A stretch of DNA of 50,050 nt. It comes from CAWUKT01 sp963923035 (lineage in GTDB: Bacteria > Bacteroidota > Bacteroidia > J057 > JADKCL01). Below, in pieces: positions 24,464 through 32,006 of this stretch (position 1 is the stretch's first letter; every line of letters starts with the position of its first letter). The stretch spans positions 1 to 50,050 of the forward strand of contig CAWUKT010000051.1 of assembly GCA_963923035.1 (NCBI GenBank), read 5' to 3'. The translations under genes and the position numbers were made by a program. The notes below the pieces were generated by a model. It was not told where the DNA came from. It saw only the letters and a list, made by a program, of their open reading frames with translations, and searched no databases.

Positions 24464-25378
24464 ATGCGAATTACTCCCGTGCTGCTCCTCCTCTTGGGAC
24501 TGTTGTCTTCCTGCTCCGTCGACACCAATATCGGCTGTTCCAATTCCTCCACCCGGACCTCGGTCCGCAACGAGACCACCATCATCAACGAGGCGCCCGA
24601 GACGCCCCCTGCCCCCGCTTCCACCGAACCGGAACGGGAAATGGTTTCCAGCTGGGGCAACCTCATCAAGGAAGAGTTGGTGAACGGCTGCATCCTGGTC
24701 CTGGATGCCAACAAGAATACCTACTATTCCAATGACTTTGCGTGGGCGCGCCGGGGATTTTTGCCCGCTTCCACCTTCAAGATCCCCCACAGCATCATTG
24801 GCTTGGAATCCGGTATCGTTTCGGGGGCAGATTTCATCTTTGAATGGGACGGGGAACCGCGTCGCCGGTCGGAACTGGACAAGGACATGGACCTGACCGA
24901 AGCCTACGCCCGGTCCTGCCTGCCCTGCTACCAGGACCTCGCCCGAATGGAGGGCCAGAACCTGATCCAGCAGTACGTCGACCGGATGGATTATGGCAAT
25001 ATGGTCATCACCGAGGACAATTTTGATGAGTTTTGGGTCATTGGGGAGTCCCGGATCACACCCATGGAGCAGATCGATTTCCTCCAACGCTGGGACGACC
25101 GTGAATTCGGTTTCTCCGACCGCACCCACCGCATCATGGACGAGGTCATGGTCAACGAAGAAACCGAGGAATATACCCTCCTCGCCAAGACGGGCTGGTC
25201 CATCGTCAACGAAACGGAGCACAATGGCTGGTTTGTGGGGATCGTCAAGCAGAAAAGCGGCGCCCGTTACTACTTCGCCACCAATATCGAGCCCACGCCC
25301 GAGTATGACATGGCGAATTTTTACCGCAGCCGGATAGAATTGACGAAATCGGCCCTGCGGATGCAGGGTATCATTTGA
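24464..25378 (+). CDS. class D (OXA-type) beta-lactamase, lipoprotein
   Basis: The 304-residue protein starts with a lipoprotein signal whose lipobox is LSSC (Cys17), followed by a Thr/Pro/Glu-rich linker of about 50 residues. The catalytic domain has every class D landmark in order: the active-site Ser103-Thr-Phe-Lys106, SCLP (151-154, in place of the usual S-x-V), Tyr177-Gly-Asn179, Trp191 in FWVIGESRIT, and Lys242-Thr-Gly244. Class D enzymes open the beta-lactam ring through an acyl-enzyme on this Ser and a carbamylated Lys. It should be anchored in the periplasm or outer membrane. The Val-to-Leu change in the second motif is modest. The gene stands alone next to a 21-bp repeat array and is probably intrinsic, since no mobile-element genes are adjacent. 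Confidence 0.93.
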   Translation: MRITPVLLLLLGLLSSCSVDTNIGCSNSSTRTSVRNETTIINEAPETPPAPASTEPEREMVSSWGNLIKEELVNGCILVLDANKNTYYSNDFAWARRGFLPASTFKIPHSIIGLESGIVSGADFIFEWDGEPRRRSELDKDMDLTEAYARSCLPCYQDLARMEGQNLIQQYVDRMDYGNMVITEDNFDEFWVIGESRITPMEQIDFLQRWDDREFGFSDRTHRIMDEVMVNEETEEYTLLAKTGWSIVNETEHNGWFVGIVKQKSGARYYFATNIEPTPEYDMANFYRSRIELTKSALRMQGII

Positions 25379-25384
25379 AAAGCC

Positions 25385-25999
25385 TTACTGGAAAATAAAG
25401 CGGTCGAAGTACATCCAGGCAATCACCAAGAGAGAGATGCGGACGATTTCCCCTTCGATTTTCAGACGGGGATACTTGCGGAAATTGGTGGTCATGTCGA
25501 CCAACAGGAGCCAGGCAAAGACGACCAGGAACAGGGTCCGCCAGCCAATGTGGAAGTAGTTGAAGCGATCGGGCGCGTAGGTAATGGCTTCCCAGGCCGA
25601 CAAACCTCCCGCCAAGATGCCCAATCCGAGGAATTTGACCATGATCCCCTTCCCTTCATTTCGCTTGACAATCCCCGCCCGGATGAACAGGACTCCATAG
25701 ACCAGAAAGGTCAGGGCGCCGGGGATGTACAAGACGAACGCGATGTCCGGCAAACCCGCCTTGGAGACGATCGTCGCCAGCAATTCAACGGACAAAAAGG
25801 CCGGAATCAACCACAGGATCGATTCTTTCCGGATCCGAAGGGTGTATTCGATCAGGATGCTCAGGGCGCCGGCGAAGGCGATGAAGACAAAGGGGAGGGA
25901 ATGCCAAATGTCGAACTGCTTGAACACGACACCGGTCAAGAAACTCAGCACCAGTCCGAGGTGGAACAGGGTACGGGTGGCTTGGTTGGATAGGGCCAT
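25385..25999 (-). CDS. multi-pass integral membrane protein, unknown function
   Basis: The 204-residue protein has about six or seven membrane helices separated by short loops (for example FIAFAGALSILIEYTL, LYIPGALTFLVYGVLF, WRTLFLVVFAWLLLVDM). The overall size and topology recall YhhN/TMEM86-type lysoplasmalogenases, but I see no decisive motif, so I leave it unnamed. It is convergent with the beta-lactamase gene with only 6 bp between the stops. Confidence 0.65.
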   Translation of the reverse strand: MALSNQATRTLFHLGLVLSFLTGVVFKQFDIWHSLPFVFIAFAGALSILIEYTLRIRKESILWLIPAFLSVELLATIVSKAGLPDIAFVLYIPGALTFLVYGVLFIRAGIVKRNEGKGIMVKFLGLGILAGGLSAWEAITYAPDRFNYFHIGWRTLFLVVFAWLLLVDMTTNFRKYPRLKIEGEIVRISLLVIAWMYFDRFIFQ

Positions 26000-26098
26000 A
26001 CCGCAAAAGTAGAAAGTTTTTGGAAAAAGGGGCCTGCGAATGAGCCGGAGGCCAATTGGGTTGATCCTGAGCCCAGCCGTCGGTGGAGAACGGCCCGA

Positions 26099-26626
26099 TC
26101 AGGCCTCGTTGACCATCCGCTGGACGATGTTGCGGTGGTGGCCGACGTGGTAAACCGTGAACATCATCATCTCCCGGATGGTGACCTTTCCCAACAGGGG
26201 ATGGGGCAGGATATACGCATCCAGATCGGCTTCCGACCACTTGCCCACCAACTTGACCAGCTTTTCCGCCGTCTTCTCTAATTTCTCCAACAACGCGTCC
26301 CGGTCGGCCACTGTGATCTTCGCCGGGGCAAAGCGTTCGGGAGATTTCCCGCCCAACTTCAATTTTTCCTGGTACCGGGCCACCAAATCGTCGTAGCTGC
26401 GGGAAGGCCGGTTGGCCTTGCCGAAACGCTGGCGGAGTACCAGCTTGGGCAACTTAAATGCGGGCACCATCAGCTTGATGGAAGTGAGGAGATGATCGGT
26501 CTGTTCCCCGGGGCTCCACTTTCCTTCGGGGGCCGACTCGAATTGGGCGGCATCGAGTTGGCGGATGTCGGCGATGTAGTCGACATGGGCCTGGAGGAGA
26601 AGTGGTAAAATTTCGGGACCGGTCAT
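26099..26626 (-). CDS. DinB-fold metal-dependent protein
   Basis: This 175-residue protein fits the DinB_2 family: a four-helix bundle with the metal-binding His triad expected at His45 (GEQTDHLL), His160 and His164 (YHVGHHRNI). Family members use the metal site in thiol transfer or other hydrolase reactions; the substrate cannot be told here. TACCTTTT on the minus strand (26639-26646) is a seven-of-eight -7 element about 12 nt before the start. It is divergent from the small-peptide operon. Confidence 0.83.
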   Translation of the reverse strand: MTGPEILPLLLQAHVDYIADIRQLDAAQFESAPEGKWSPGEQTDHLLTSIKLMVPAFKLPKLVLRQRFGKANRPSRSYDDLVARYQEKLKLGGKSPERFAPAKITVADRDALLEKLEKTAEKLVKLVGKWSEADLDAYILPHPLLGKVTIREMMMFTVYHVGHHRNIVQRMVNEA

Positions 26627-26694
26627 GGGCTTTTGGGAAAAAGGTAACCAATCGAAGAGGAAGTGGCAAGCTGAATCTAAGGTGCCGGGGGTGG

Positions 26695-26783
26695 ACTGTT
26701 CAGGCCGGCGCCCATGCTTGTCTACTGTCCTGGACGGTACTCAATCCTTGCACTGTCCTATACTGTACACAGCGCTGTACAGT
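26695..26783. promoter_or_regulatory. cluster of ACTGT inverted repeats, possible enhancer-binding sites
   Basis: ACTGT occurs at 26695, 26724, 26752 and 26762, and its complement ACAGT at 26779. Two sites are dyads: ACTGTCC-T-GGACGGT (26724-26738, one mismatch) and ACTGTACA-N6-TGTACAGT (26762-26783, perfect 8-bp arms). They lie about 130-190 bp upstream of the sigma-54 promoter at 26913, the usual place for the binding sites of a sigma-54 activator. A weaker hairpin (about 26796-26822) follows. The rest of the 363-bp gap up to 26988 holds no gene. Confidence 0.5.
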
Positions 26784-26912
26784 CCCAAGTGTCGCCCAAA
26801 CTGCTGTTTTTGCAGCCCTTGGCCACACTTTTTACAAAATATCTAACATTCTGCATCCTTTTCTGAATAATCTTCGAACAATCCCCCATACCCCACCTTG
26901 GTCCAGCCACTT

Positions 26913-26927
26913 TGGCACAGTGCTTGC
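26913..26927 (+). promoter_or_regulatory. sigma-54 (RpoN) promoter
   Basis: TGGCAC-N5-TTGC matches the -24/-12 sigma-54 consensus at every fixed base and with correct spacing (GG at 26914-26915, GC at 26926-26927). With ten fixed bases, a perfect match somewhere in this window on either strand is expected by chance only about 0.1 times. Its position before a strong ribosome-binding site and small-peptide genes makes chance less likely. The start of transcription should be near 26939. Confidence 0.7.
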
Positions 26928-26975
26928 CTAAAAGAGCAACAAAGACGAAAGTCACAGTATCCACTAAAACGAATC

Positions 26976-26980
26976 GGAGG
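26976..26980 (+). promoter_or_regulatory. strong Shine-Dalgarno site
   Basis: GGAGG lies 8 nt before ATG 26989. Almost no other gene in the window has such a site, so this gene may be translated at a high rate. Confidence 0.65.
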
Positions 26981-26988
26981 ATTAGATT

Positions 26989-27090
26989 ATGGAAAAGATC
27001 ACCTTGATAGAAACGATTGCTGGTATCGCGCTGATGGCCACGGTGTTCACGGTTGGAATGGTTCGTGCCCATTATTCGGCCCGCAAATAA
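26989..27090 (+). CDS. small single-span membrane peptide 1 (33 aa)
   Basis: The peptide starts MEKITLIETIAGIALMATVF and ends in a basic tail with Arg25, His27, Arg32 and Lys33. It has an acidic N-terminal segment, a hydrophobic helix of about 18 residues with Ala11-Gly12 and Gly23, and a positive C-terminus, so the C-terminus should face the cytoplasm. It aligns without gaps to the next two peptides in the array over the first 26 residues (ME-x-x-T-x-IE-x-x-AG). It is first in a sigma-54-promoted unit with a strong ribosome-binding site. I recognise no described family. Possible roles include a membrane-stress peptide, a small subunit of a membrane complex, or a toxin-like pore former. Confidence 0.75.
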   Translation: MEKITLIETIAGIALMATVFTVGMVRAHYSARK

Positions 27091-27164
27091 AGACACTTAT
27101 CCCTGCAACATACATTTTGCTTGCTGTACTCGCTATTTAAACCTAATACCAAAAAGTAAGTCTC

Positions 27165-27284
27165 ATGGAAAAAGTAACGATGATCGAAACCCTTGCTGGC
27201 GTAACGCTCCTCATTGGCCTCATCTCCTTCGGAATGGTGCGGGCCTATCGTAACCATGTGAAAGCTACCAAGGCGACCCGCTAG
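27165..27284 (+). CDS. small single-span membrane peptide 2 (39 aa)
   Basis: The peptide begins MEKVTMIETLAGVTLLIGLI, has GMVRA at residues 23-27 exactly as in peptide 1, and ends in a longer basic tail (AYRNHVKATKATR). It is a clear paralogue of peptide 1, 74 nt downstream, with no strong Shine-Dalgarno. Conservation of Met1-Glu2, Thr5, Ile7-Glu8, Ala11-Gly12, Gly23 and Ala27 at the protein level, while the DNA differs at many third positions, argues that these frames are really translated. Confidence 0.75.
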   Translation: MEKVTMIETLAGVTLLIGLISFGMVRAYRNHVKATKATR

Positions 27285-27320
27285 TCGCCCTCCATCTCGA
27301 AAAAGAAAAAGTCTACCGCT

Positions 27321-27425
27321 ATGGAACAAACAACATTCATCGAACTTGGGGCCGGCATCGCCTTGCTGGTTGGCCTCCTCACCCTCGGCATCGCCAAGGC
27401 GCGGGCTGAGATGAAACGGAATTGA
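27321..27425 (+). CDS. small single-span membrane peptide 3 (34 aa)
   Basis: The peptide begins MEQTTFIELGAGIALLVGLL and ends TLGIAKARAEMKRN. It keeps the pattern of peptides 1 and 2: Glu2, Thr5, Ile7-Glu8, Ala11-Gly12, Gly23 and a basic tail. It lies 36 nt after peptide 2 in the same unit. As in the others, one membrane helix is flanked by an acidic N-terminus and a basic C-terminus. Confidence 0.75.
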   Translation: MEQTTFIELGAGIALLVGLLTLGIAKARAEMKRN

Positions 27426-27489
27426 CCTGTCGGACTTCAGCCGTCAGGATGGATAGAGTTAGGAAAAGAAACAGAAAATGAAAGGGACA

Positions 27490-27606
27490 ATGGAAAAAGC
27501 AGAAATGGCACTGGTCTGTTTAAGTGTAGGCGGCGTATTTACCATCCTCACGGTGCGACAGATTCGAATAGCACTCAAGAAATACAACAACGGGAACGCC
27601 GACTGA
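27490..27606 (+). CDS. small single-span membrane peptide 4 (38 aa), divergent
   Basis: The peptide begins MEKAEMALVCLSVGGVFTIL, followed by a basic stretch (VRQIRIALKKY). It is the most divergent member: it keeps the MEK start, one helix and a basic tail, but has Gly18-Gly19 in mid-helix and a Cys. An in-frame ATG lies 12 nt upstream (27478); the inner ATG is chosen because it restores the MEK start of the family. Its stop codon is in the loop of a small hairpin (27597-27613), just before the operon terminator. Confidence 0.65.
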   Translation: MEKAEMALVCLSVGGVFTILTVRQIRIALKKYNNGNAD

Positions 27607-27628
27607 GTCGGCGGAATTAGGGACTCTT

Positions 27629-27664
27629 GAAGGGCGGCTGTAGAGGTCGCCCTTCTTCTTTTTT
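27629..27664 (+). terminator. intrinsic terminator of the small-peptide operon
   Basis: GAAGGGCG (27629-27636) and CGCCCTTC (27648-27655) form a perfect eight-pair stem, followed by TTCTTTTTT. It closes the unit that starts at the sigma-54 promoter and reaches the stop codon of the convergent oxidoreductase gene. Confidence 0.85.
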
Positions 27665-29228
27665 AGGGGGTCACCTCCATGAACTGCCCGATGGCCCGCG
27701 CACAGCGCTCCCCATCCATGGCCGCGCTCATGATCCCACCGGCATAGCCGGGTCCTTCACCACACGGAAACAAACCGTCTGCCTCCGGGTGCATCAGGCT
27801 CGCCGGATCGCGCGGGATCCGCACCGGCGAACTCGTCCGGGACTCCGTCGCCACCACCACGGCCTCTTCCGTGACGTAACCCCGCATTTTCTGGTCAAAC
27901 TGGCGGAAGCCAAGCGCCAATCGCTTCGCGATGTACGGCGGCAGGACCTCGTGGAGGTTGACCGGGGCCAAGCCGGGCAGGTAGGAGCAGTTGGGCAAAT
28001 GGGAAGAGCTTTGACCGGCCAGGAAGTCGGTCAGGCGTTGGGCGGGGGCGACCTGGGCGCCGCCTCCGGCAGTGAAACTGCGTTCTTCGACGGCCGCCTG
28101 GTAGGCCATGGCGGCAAAGGGGCCTTCCGCGTCGAAGGCGCTGTATTCCTGAGGGGTGACCTCCACGACAATACCCGAATTCGCGTAGGGCGAATCCCGG
28201 CGGGAAGGCGACCAACCGTTGACGACGAGTTCGTCTTCGGCCGTGGCAGCGGGGCAGATGATGCCTCCGGGGCACATACAGAAGGAGTAGACGCCCCGTC
28301 CGTCGGCCTGGGCCACCAGGCTGTACGACGCCGCCGGCAATTTTTCGTGGCGGGGAGACATCCGGTAGCGCAAGCGGTCGATGATGCCCTGCGGATGCTC
28401 GATCCGCACGCCCAGGGCAAATGGCTTGGCCTCGACGGTCAACCCTGCGGCATGGACCATCCGGAAGATGTCACGGGCCGAATGGCCGGTGGCCAGCAGT
28501 ACGCTTTCCGCTTCCCAGGAACCTCCTCCTGCAGTTTTCACTCCTTTTACTTTGCCCTCCTTCACCACCAAGCCCGTTACTTTTTCCCCGAACTCCACCC
28601 GACCTCCATGCGCAATGATGGTCTCCCGCATCGACTGGATGATCTTGGGCAGCTTGTTGGTGCCGATATGGGGATGGGCGTCGATCAGGATATCCTCGCT
28701 CGCGCCGTGGGCCACCAGAATTTCGAGGACGCGTTGGATATCGCCCCGTTTCTTGCTCCGCGTATAAAGTTTGCCATCTGAAAATGTCCCAGCGCCTCCT
28801 TCTCCAAAGCAGTAATTGCTCTCCGGATTGACGACGCCCTCCTTGTTGAGGCGGGCCAGGTCGCGGCGGCGGCCCCGCACATCTTTACCCCGTTCCAGCA
28901 CAATCGGCCGCAGTCCCAACTCGATGAGTTGCAAGGCGGCGAACATGCCGGCCGGTCCGAATCCCACGATGATGACCGGGGGCTTGTCCTCGACATTCGG
29001 AAGCTCGAAGTCCCAACGCTGGGTCAGCTGGGGTTCTTTCTCGGTGAATGCGCGGTAGCGGAGTTGGAAAATGGGGGGACGGCTGCGGGCGTCGATGGAG
29101 CGCCGCAGCAATTGGAGGCCCCGCAAGCGGCGGGGAGCGGTACGCATCTTTCGGGCGACCAGGTTTTTGTGGTAACGCTGGTCGTCGATGCGGTCGAGGG
29201 GGACCCGGATGTCAATGTCTTGCGGCAT
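27663..29228 (-). CDS. FAD-dependent oxidoreductase (COG2509-type)
   Basis: The 521-residue protein has an N-terminal domain of about 80 residues, then a dinucleotide-binding motif VGFGPAGMFAA (88-98) and LERG ending the second strand (acidic Glu near 114). Further family segments are FGEGGAGTFSDGKL, LATGHSARDIF and a C-terminal GEGPGYAGGIMSAAMDG that contacts the flavin. It corresponds to the large uncharacterised FAD-dependent dehydrogenase family COG2509, found in many bacteria; the substrate is unknown. Length is typical. It is convergent with the peptide operon, sharing the region of its terminator. Confidence 0.9.
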   Translation of the reverse strand: MPQDIDIRVPLDRIDDQRYHKNLVARKMRTAPRRLRGLQLLRRSIDARSRPPIFQLRYRAFTEKEPQLTQRWDFELPNVEDKPPVIIVGFGPAGMFAALQLIELGLRPIVLERGKDVRGRRRDLARLNKEGVVNPESNYCFGEGGAGTFSDGKLYTRSKKRGDIQRVLEILVAHGASEDILIDAHPHIGTNKLPKIIQSMRETIIAHGGRVEFGEKVTGLVVKEGKVKGVKTAGGGSWEAESVLLATGHSARDIFRMVHAAGLTVEAKPFALGVRIEHPQGIIDRLRYRMSPRHEKLPAASYSLVAQADGRGVYSFCMCPGGIICPAATAEDELVVNGWSPSRRDSPYANSGIVVEVTPQEYSAFDAEGPFAAMAYQAAVEERSFTAGGGAQVAPAQRLTDFLAGQSSSHLPNCSYLPGLAPVNLHEVLPPYIAKRLALGFRQFDQKMRGYVTEEAVVVATESRTSSPVRIPRDPASLMHPEADGLFPCGEGPGYAGGIMSAAMDGERCARAIGQFMEVTP

Positions 29229-29268
29229 GGCCGCAAAAATACGGGATTGGGGGGATAAATGCGCGGCC

Positions 29269-29883
29269 TTAGTTCAAGGCGGCGCGGGCAGCGGCAAGGA
29301 CCACGTCTGGATTCGCCCGGACCTTGTAATTGGGATTGACGTAGGTGAACTGGACCATGCCTTCCTTGTCGATGATCAACAAAGCGGGGACGGGCAAGCG
29401 GTGGTGGGCTTCTCCCGACGCCTTTTCCAGGTTGATGCCGTACATCTTATACCTTTTGATCGTCTTGTCGTCGACCAGAAAGCTCAATCCCAGGGCATTG
29501 ATGAAGTCGAGTTTGCTGTCGGACAACAGGGTATAGGTCAGATCGTTCTTGTCAATGGTCTTGGTGAGGTTCTCCGGTGTGTCCGGGGAAACTGCCACCA
29601 TTTGATAGCCCATTTCCTTCAATTCGGCCTCTATTCCTCCAATCTTCGAGAAATGTTTGTTGCAATAGGGGCACCAACTTCCGCGGTAAATGATCATCAC
29701 GGTGGGTTGGCCATTGGTGACGGAGCTGACCTGTACGTCGGCCCCTTCGATGTTTCGGACGGTGGCATCGGGGAGGTCGGTCCCAATGAGGATGGGGCAA
29801 ATATCCTGAGCAGTTTGACCTTGGGCAGATAAAGAAGTAGACATAGCGATGAGGGCGAAAACGAGTACGAGATAATACTTCAT
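29269..29883 (-). CDS. exported peroxiredoxin-like (AhpC/TSA) thiol protein
   Basis: The 204-residue product has a signal peptide (to about residue 20, LSAQ) and a thioredoxin-like fold with YRGSWCPYCNKH; Cys71 and Cys74 form a CxxC pair at the peroxidatic position. AVSPDTPENL and a cis-Pro region (LPVPALLII) follow, as in the redoxin/AhpC-TSA family. It probably reduces peroxides or disulfides in the periplasm. A TTTG-N18-TAGTTTTG promoter ends 4 nt before ATG, so the mRNA is predicted to be nearly leaderless. Confidence 0.87.
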   Translation of the reverse strand: MKYYLVLVFALIAMSTSLSAQGQTAQDICPILIGTDLPDATVRNIEGADVQVSSVTNGQPTVMIIYRGSWCPYCNKHFSKIGGIEAELKEMGYQMVAVSPDTPENLTKTIDKNDLTYTLLSDSKLDFINALGLSFLVDDKTIKRYKMYGINLEKASGEAHHRLPVPALLIIDKEGMVQFTYVNPNYKVRANPDVVLAAARAALN

Positions 29884-29887
29884 GTTA

Positions 29888-29917
29888 CAAAACTAACGAA
29901 CCCCGGTGGGTCCCAAA
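29888..29917 (-). promoter_or_regulatory. promoter of the exported peroxiredoxin-like gene
   Basis: On the minus strand: TTTG (29917-29914), 18 nt, TAGTTTTG (29895-29888), an exact TAnnTTTG match, then 4 nt and the start codon. Confidence 0.65.
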
Positions 29918-30029
29918 TGTTCAGGCTGCGACGAAACGCAAATGTCCCGTTCGTCCAGCAGCTCCCAAGATAACCCGTTGTCCATCAAACCAAAAAATGT
30001 TATCTTATCTCTAATCATCCTTAATTTCC

Positions 30030-31550
30030 ATGAAAGACCAAACCCACTACTCCCCCTCCCAGGACGGATTTCTAGGAGAATCAGCCTTGGAAGGCGGCCA
30101 AACCATTCAGGCGAAATCGCTTGGGAGCCCCCCACCATTACAGTTGCAACCCGATGAGCATACCCTGGTCGAAGAGGGGCGTGCGACCAATGCCTATCTC
30201 AACAGCCACGGGGCGGGTCAGGATGGGCAAGTCCGAATCACCAGCGATTACCAAGCCAAGGTTACCGCCTTCGAGACGGCGGTGGCCGCTGCCCCGGCCA
30301 CCCTGGCCGGCCTCACCCCCATTGTCGAAACCCACGGCCGGGGACTTTGGGACTACGCCACGGCTCAAATCCGCCTCGACGGCGGAGCAACCCAGTACGA
30401 CGACCGGCCCGTCTATGTCGCCCGGCTCCAGATGCGGACCATCCTCCGCAATTCCGGGGCGCCGGATGCCGACCTGGAAACCCTCCTCGATGCCTTCGAG
30501 AATTTCTCCCGGGGCCGCGACGCCAGCCAGATCAACTTCTCGGGCACCGATGGGAATTTGCGGGTCCTGATCAGTGGCTTTGATCCCTTCGGAGCGACCC
30601 TCTACCCCAGTGTCGACCTCGACCTCTCCAATCCTTCGGGGGCCGCCGCCATGCAACTCGACGGGACGACCGTGACGCTCGATGGGCGCACAGCCGAAAT
30701 TCAGGCCGTCACCGTTCCGGTGCGCTACGGCGATTTCGACGAGGGCCTGATCGAGTCCCTGTTCCGGCCTTATATGACCGGAGACAATCCGGTCGATATG
30801 GTCATGACCATCAGCCTGGGCAGCAGTGCCGGGGATTATGATATTGAGGGCTACGCGACCCAAAACCGCGGGGGCAGTTCCCTCCGTCCCGACAACAACG
30901 GGACCACTTCGCCCGAAAATACCGCGGTCAGCCAGGCGCCCGGGTCTTCCGGCGTCAATCCGAGGTGGGTCCGCACCCAATTGCCGTGGGTGGAGATCGT
31001 TCGGGGGGCCAATCTGGAAGGCAATGCGAGCGTGGTGCTGGATGCCGGCTATTCGATGGGGGCCCAGGAATTCTCGGAGCGGGAAGGTGCCTTGCGGGAC
31101 CGGGCTTTGGACCAGGCTTGCCTGAGGAATGGGACGACGCGAGAACAGTACCTGGAAATGTTGCGGCTCCATACCAGTGGGACCTCCGAGGAATACGACC
31201 GGGCGCTGTTTGACCGCATCAATGCGGAAATGGTGCGCATTTACCAAAACTATAACCAGTCCAGCGTGGGCCGGGGTGACCTCGGCACTGGTTCCGACTC
31301 GGACCAGCATTTTTCAACCGCAGGTCTTGACAATGAACAAATGGAATCGGCTTCGGGGGGCAGCTACCTGTCGAATGAAATCATGTACCGAACCGGCCGC
31401 CTAGCCGCCCAGACGGGCTCCCAAGTACCCTACGGCCACCTCCACGTCCCCTCCAACGGGGCCGGTTCCGGGGGCTTTGACCAGAACCGCAACGGCGTCA
31501 TCGCCCGGAATGTGAAAGAAATCATCCGGGCTTCACTCTCAGGATTGTAA
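30030..31550 (+). CDS. pyroglutamyl-peptidase I-like protein with Cys-to-Ser change and long N-terminal extension
   Basis: Residues about 178-506 read as a pyroglutamyl peptidase I (C15) domain: VLISGFDPFG (179-188) matches the family start. IEGYATQNRG with Glu273 and RPDNNG match the loop carrying the catalytic Glu, and GSYLSN (444-449) and HLHVP (470-474) match the blocks carrying the catalytic Cys and His. Ser448 stands where the Cys should be, 24 residues before His472, the same spacing as Cys144-His168 in well-studied C15 enzymes. The first ~178 residues are not part of that fold; they include IQAKSLGSPPPLQLQ, weakly like N-termini of proteins loaded into contractile injection systems. 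There is no signal peptide. It may be a pseudoenzyme, a Ser hydrolase, or an effector; function is open. Confidence 0.72.
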   Translation: MKDQTHYSPSQDGFLGESALEGGQTIQAKSLGSPPPLQLQPDEHTLVEEGRATNAYLNSHGAGQDGQVRITSDYQAKVTAFETAVAAAPATLAGLTPIVETHGRGLWDYATAQIRLDGGATQYDDRPVYVARLQMRTILRNSGAPDADLETLLDAFENFSRGRDASQINFSGTDGNLRVLISGFDPFGATLYPSVDLDLSNPSGAAAMQLDGTTVTLDGRTAEIQAVTVPVRYGDFDEGLIESLFRPYMTGDNPVDMVMTISLGSSAGDYDIEGYATQNRGGSSLRPDNNGTTSPENTAVSQAPGSSGVNPRWVRTQLPWVEIVRGANLEGNASVVLDAGYSMGAQEFSEREGALRDRALDQACLRNGTTREQYLEMLRLHTSGTSEEYDRALFDRINAEMVRIYQNYNQSSVGRGDLGTGSDSDQHFSTAGLDNEQMESASGGSYLSNEIMYRTGRLAAQTGSQVPYGHLHVPSNGAGSGGFDQNRNGVIARNVKEIIRASLSGL

Positions 31551-31559
31551 ATTGGGGCT

Positions 31560-32006
31560 ATGAAATGGATCGGAAGCTGGCTGGTATTTCTGGTCTGGGG
31601 GCTGTTCGCGCAGGCCCAGACGGAGTCCCCGACGGTGGTGTTCTTCAGCGTCATGGGACCCGACGGGGTTATCACCGAGGCCTCCACGGACTTCGAGGTC
31701 AGTGTATTTGATGAGTACTTCGGGGTCTATGTGGATGTGAAAACCTATCCCGCCTCCGACCTCTACCAATTTTCATTTGTCCATCCCGGCTTCTCTCCTG
31801 TCCACCCCTATTGCATCAGCGTGGAAGGCTCCGATGCGGCCATGGAAATCCACCTCCAAACCATGTTTGAGGATTGGAGACAGGCTTCGCTGCTCTTCAA
31901 GTTTGTACCCGGCAGCTACACATGGGATTTGGGAACACTTGATCCCGATCAACGGACCCTGGCGCCCTTGCGGGCGCAGGACCATTGGATTCAGGAGGAG
32001 GATTAG
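31560..32006 (+). CDS. small secreted protein, unknown
   Basis: The 148-residue product has a signal peptide (MKWIGSWLVFLVWGLFAQAQ). The mature part is beta-rich and acidic, with no motif I recognise. It starts 9 bp after the pyroglutamyl-peptidase-like gene, so the two are probably co-transcribed. Its 3' end overlaps the convergent tpiA gene by 4 bp. Confidence 0.68.
   Translation: MKWIGSWLVFLVWGLFAQAQTESPTVVFFSVMGPDGVITEASTDFEVSVFDEYFGVYVDVKTYPASDLYQFSFVHPGFSPVHPYCISVEGSDAAMEIHLQTMFEDWRQASLLFKFVPGSYTWDLGTLDPDQRTLAPLRAQDHWIQEED

Noticed and set aside
24001..24714. Minus-strand open frame with seven-residue repeats across the 21-bp array
   Set aside because: It overlaps the beta-lactamase gene in antisense and the TPR kinase start. 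The heptad pattern is a direct result of a 21-bp DNA repeat, which gives repeats in every frame without stops.
26758..27096. Minus-strand frame covering the promoter region and first peptide
   Set aside because: It has no recognisable protein features and would run through the sigma-54 promoter and dyads. The plus-strand peptides are supported by paralogy.
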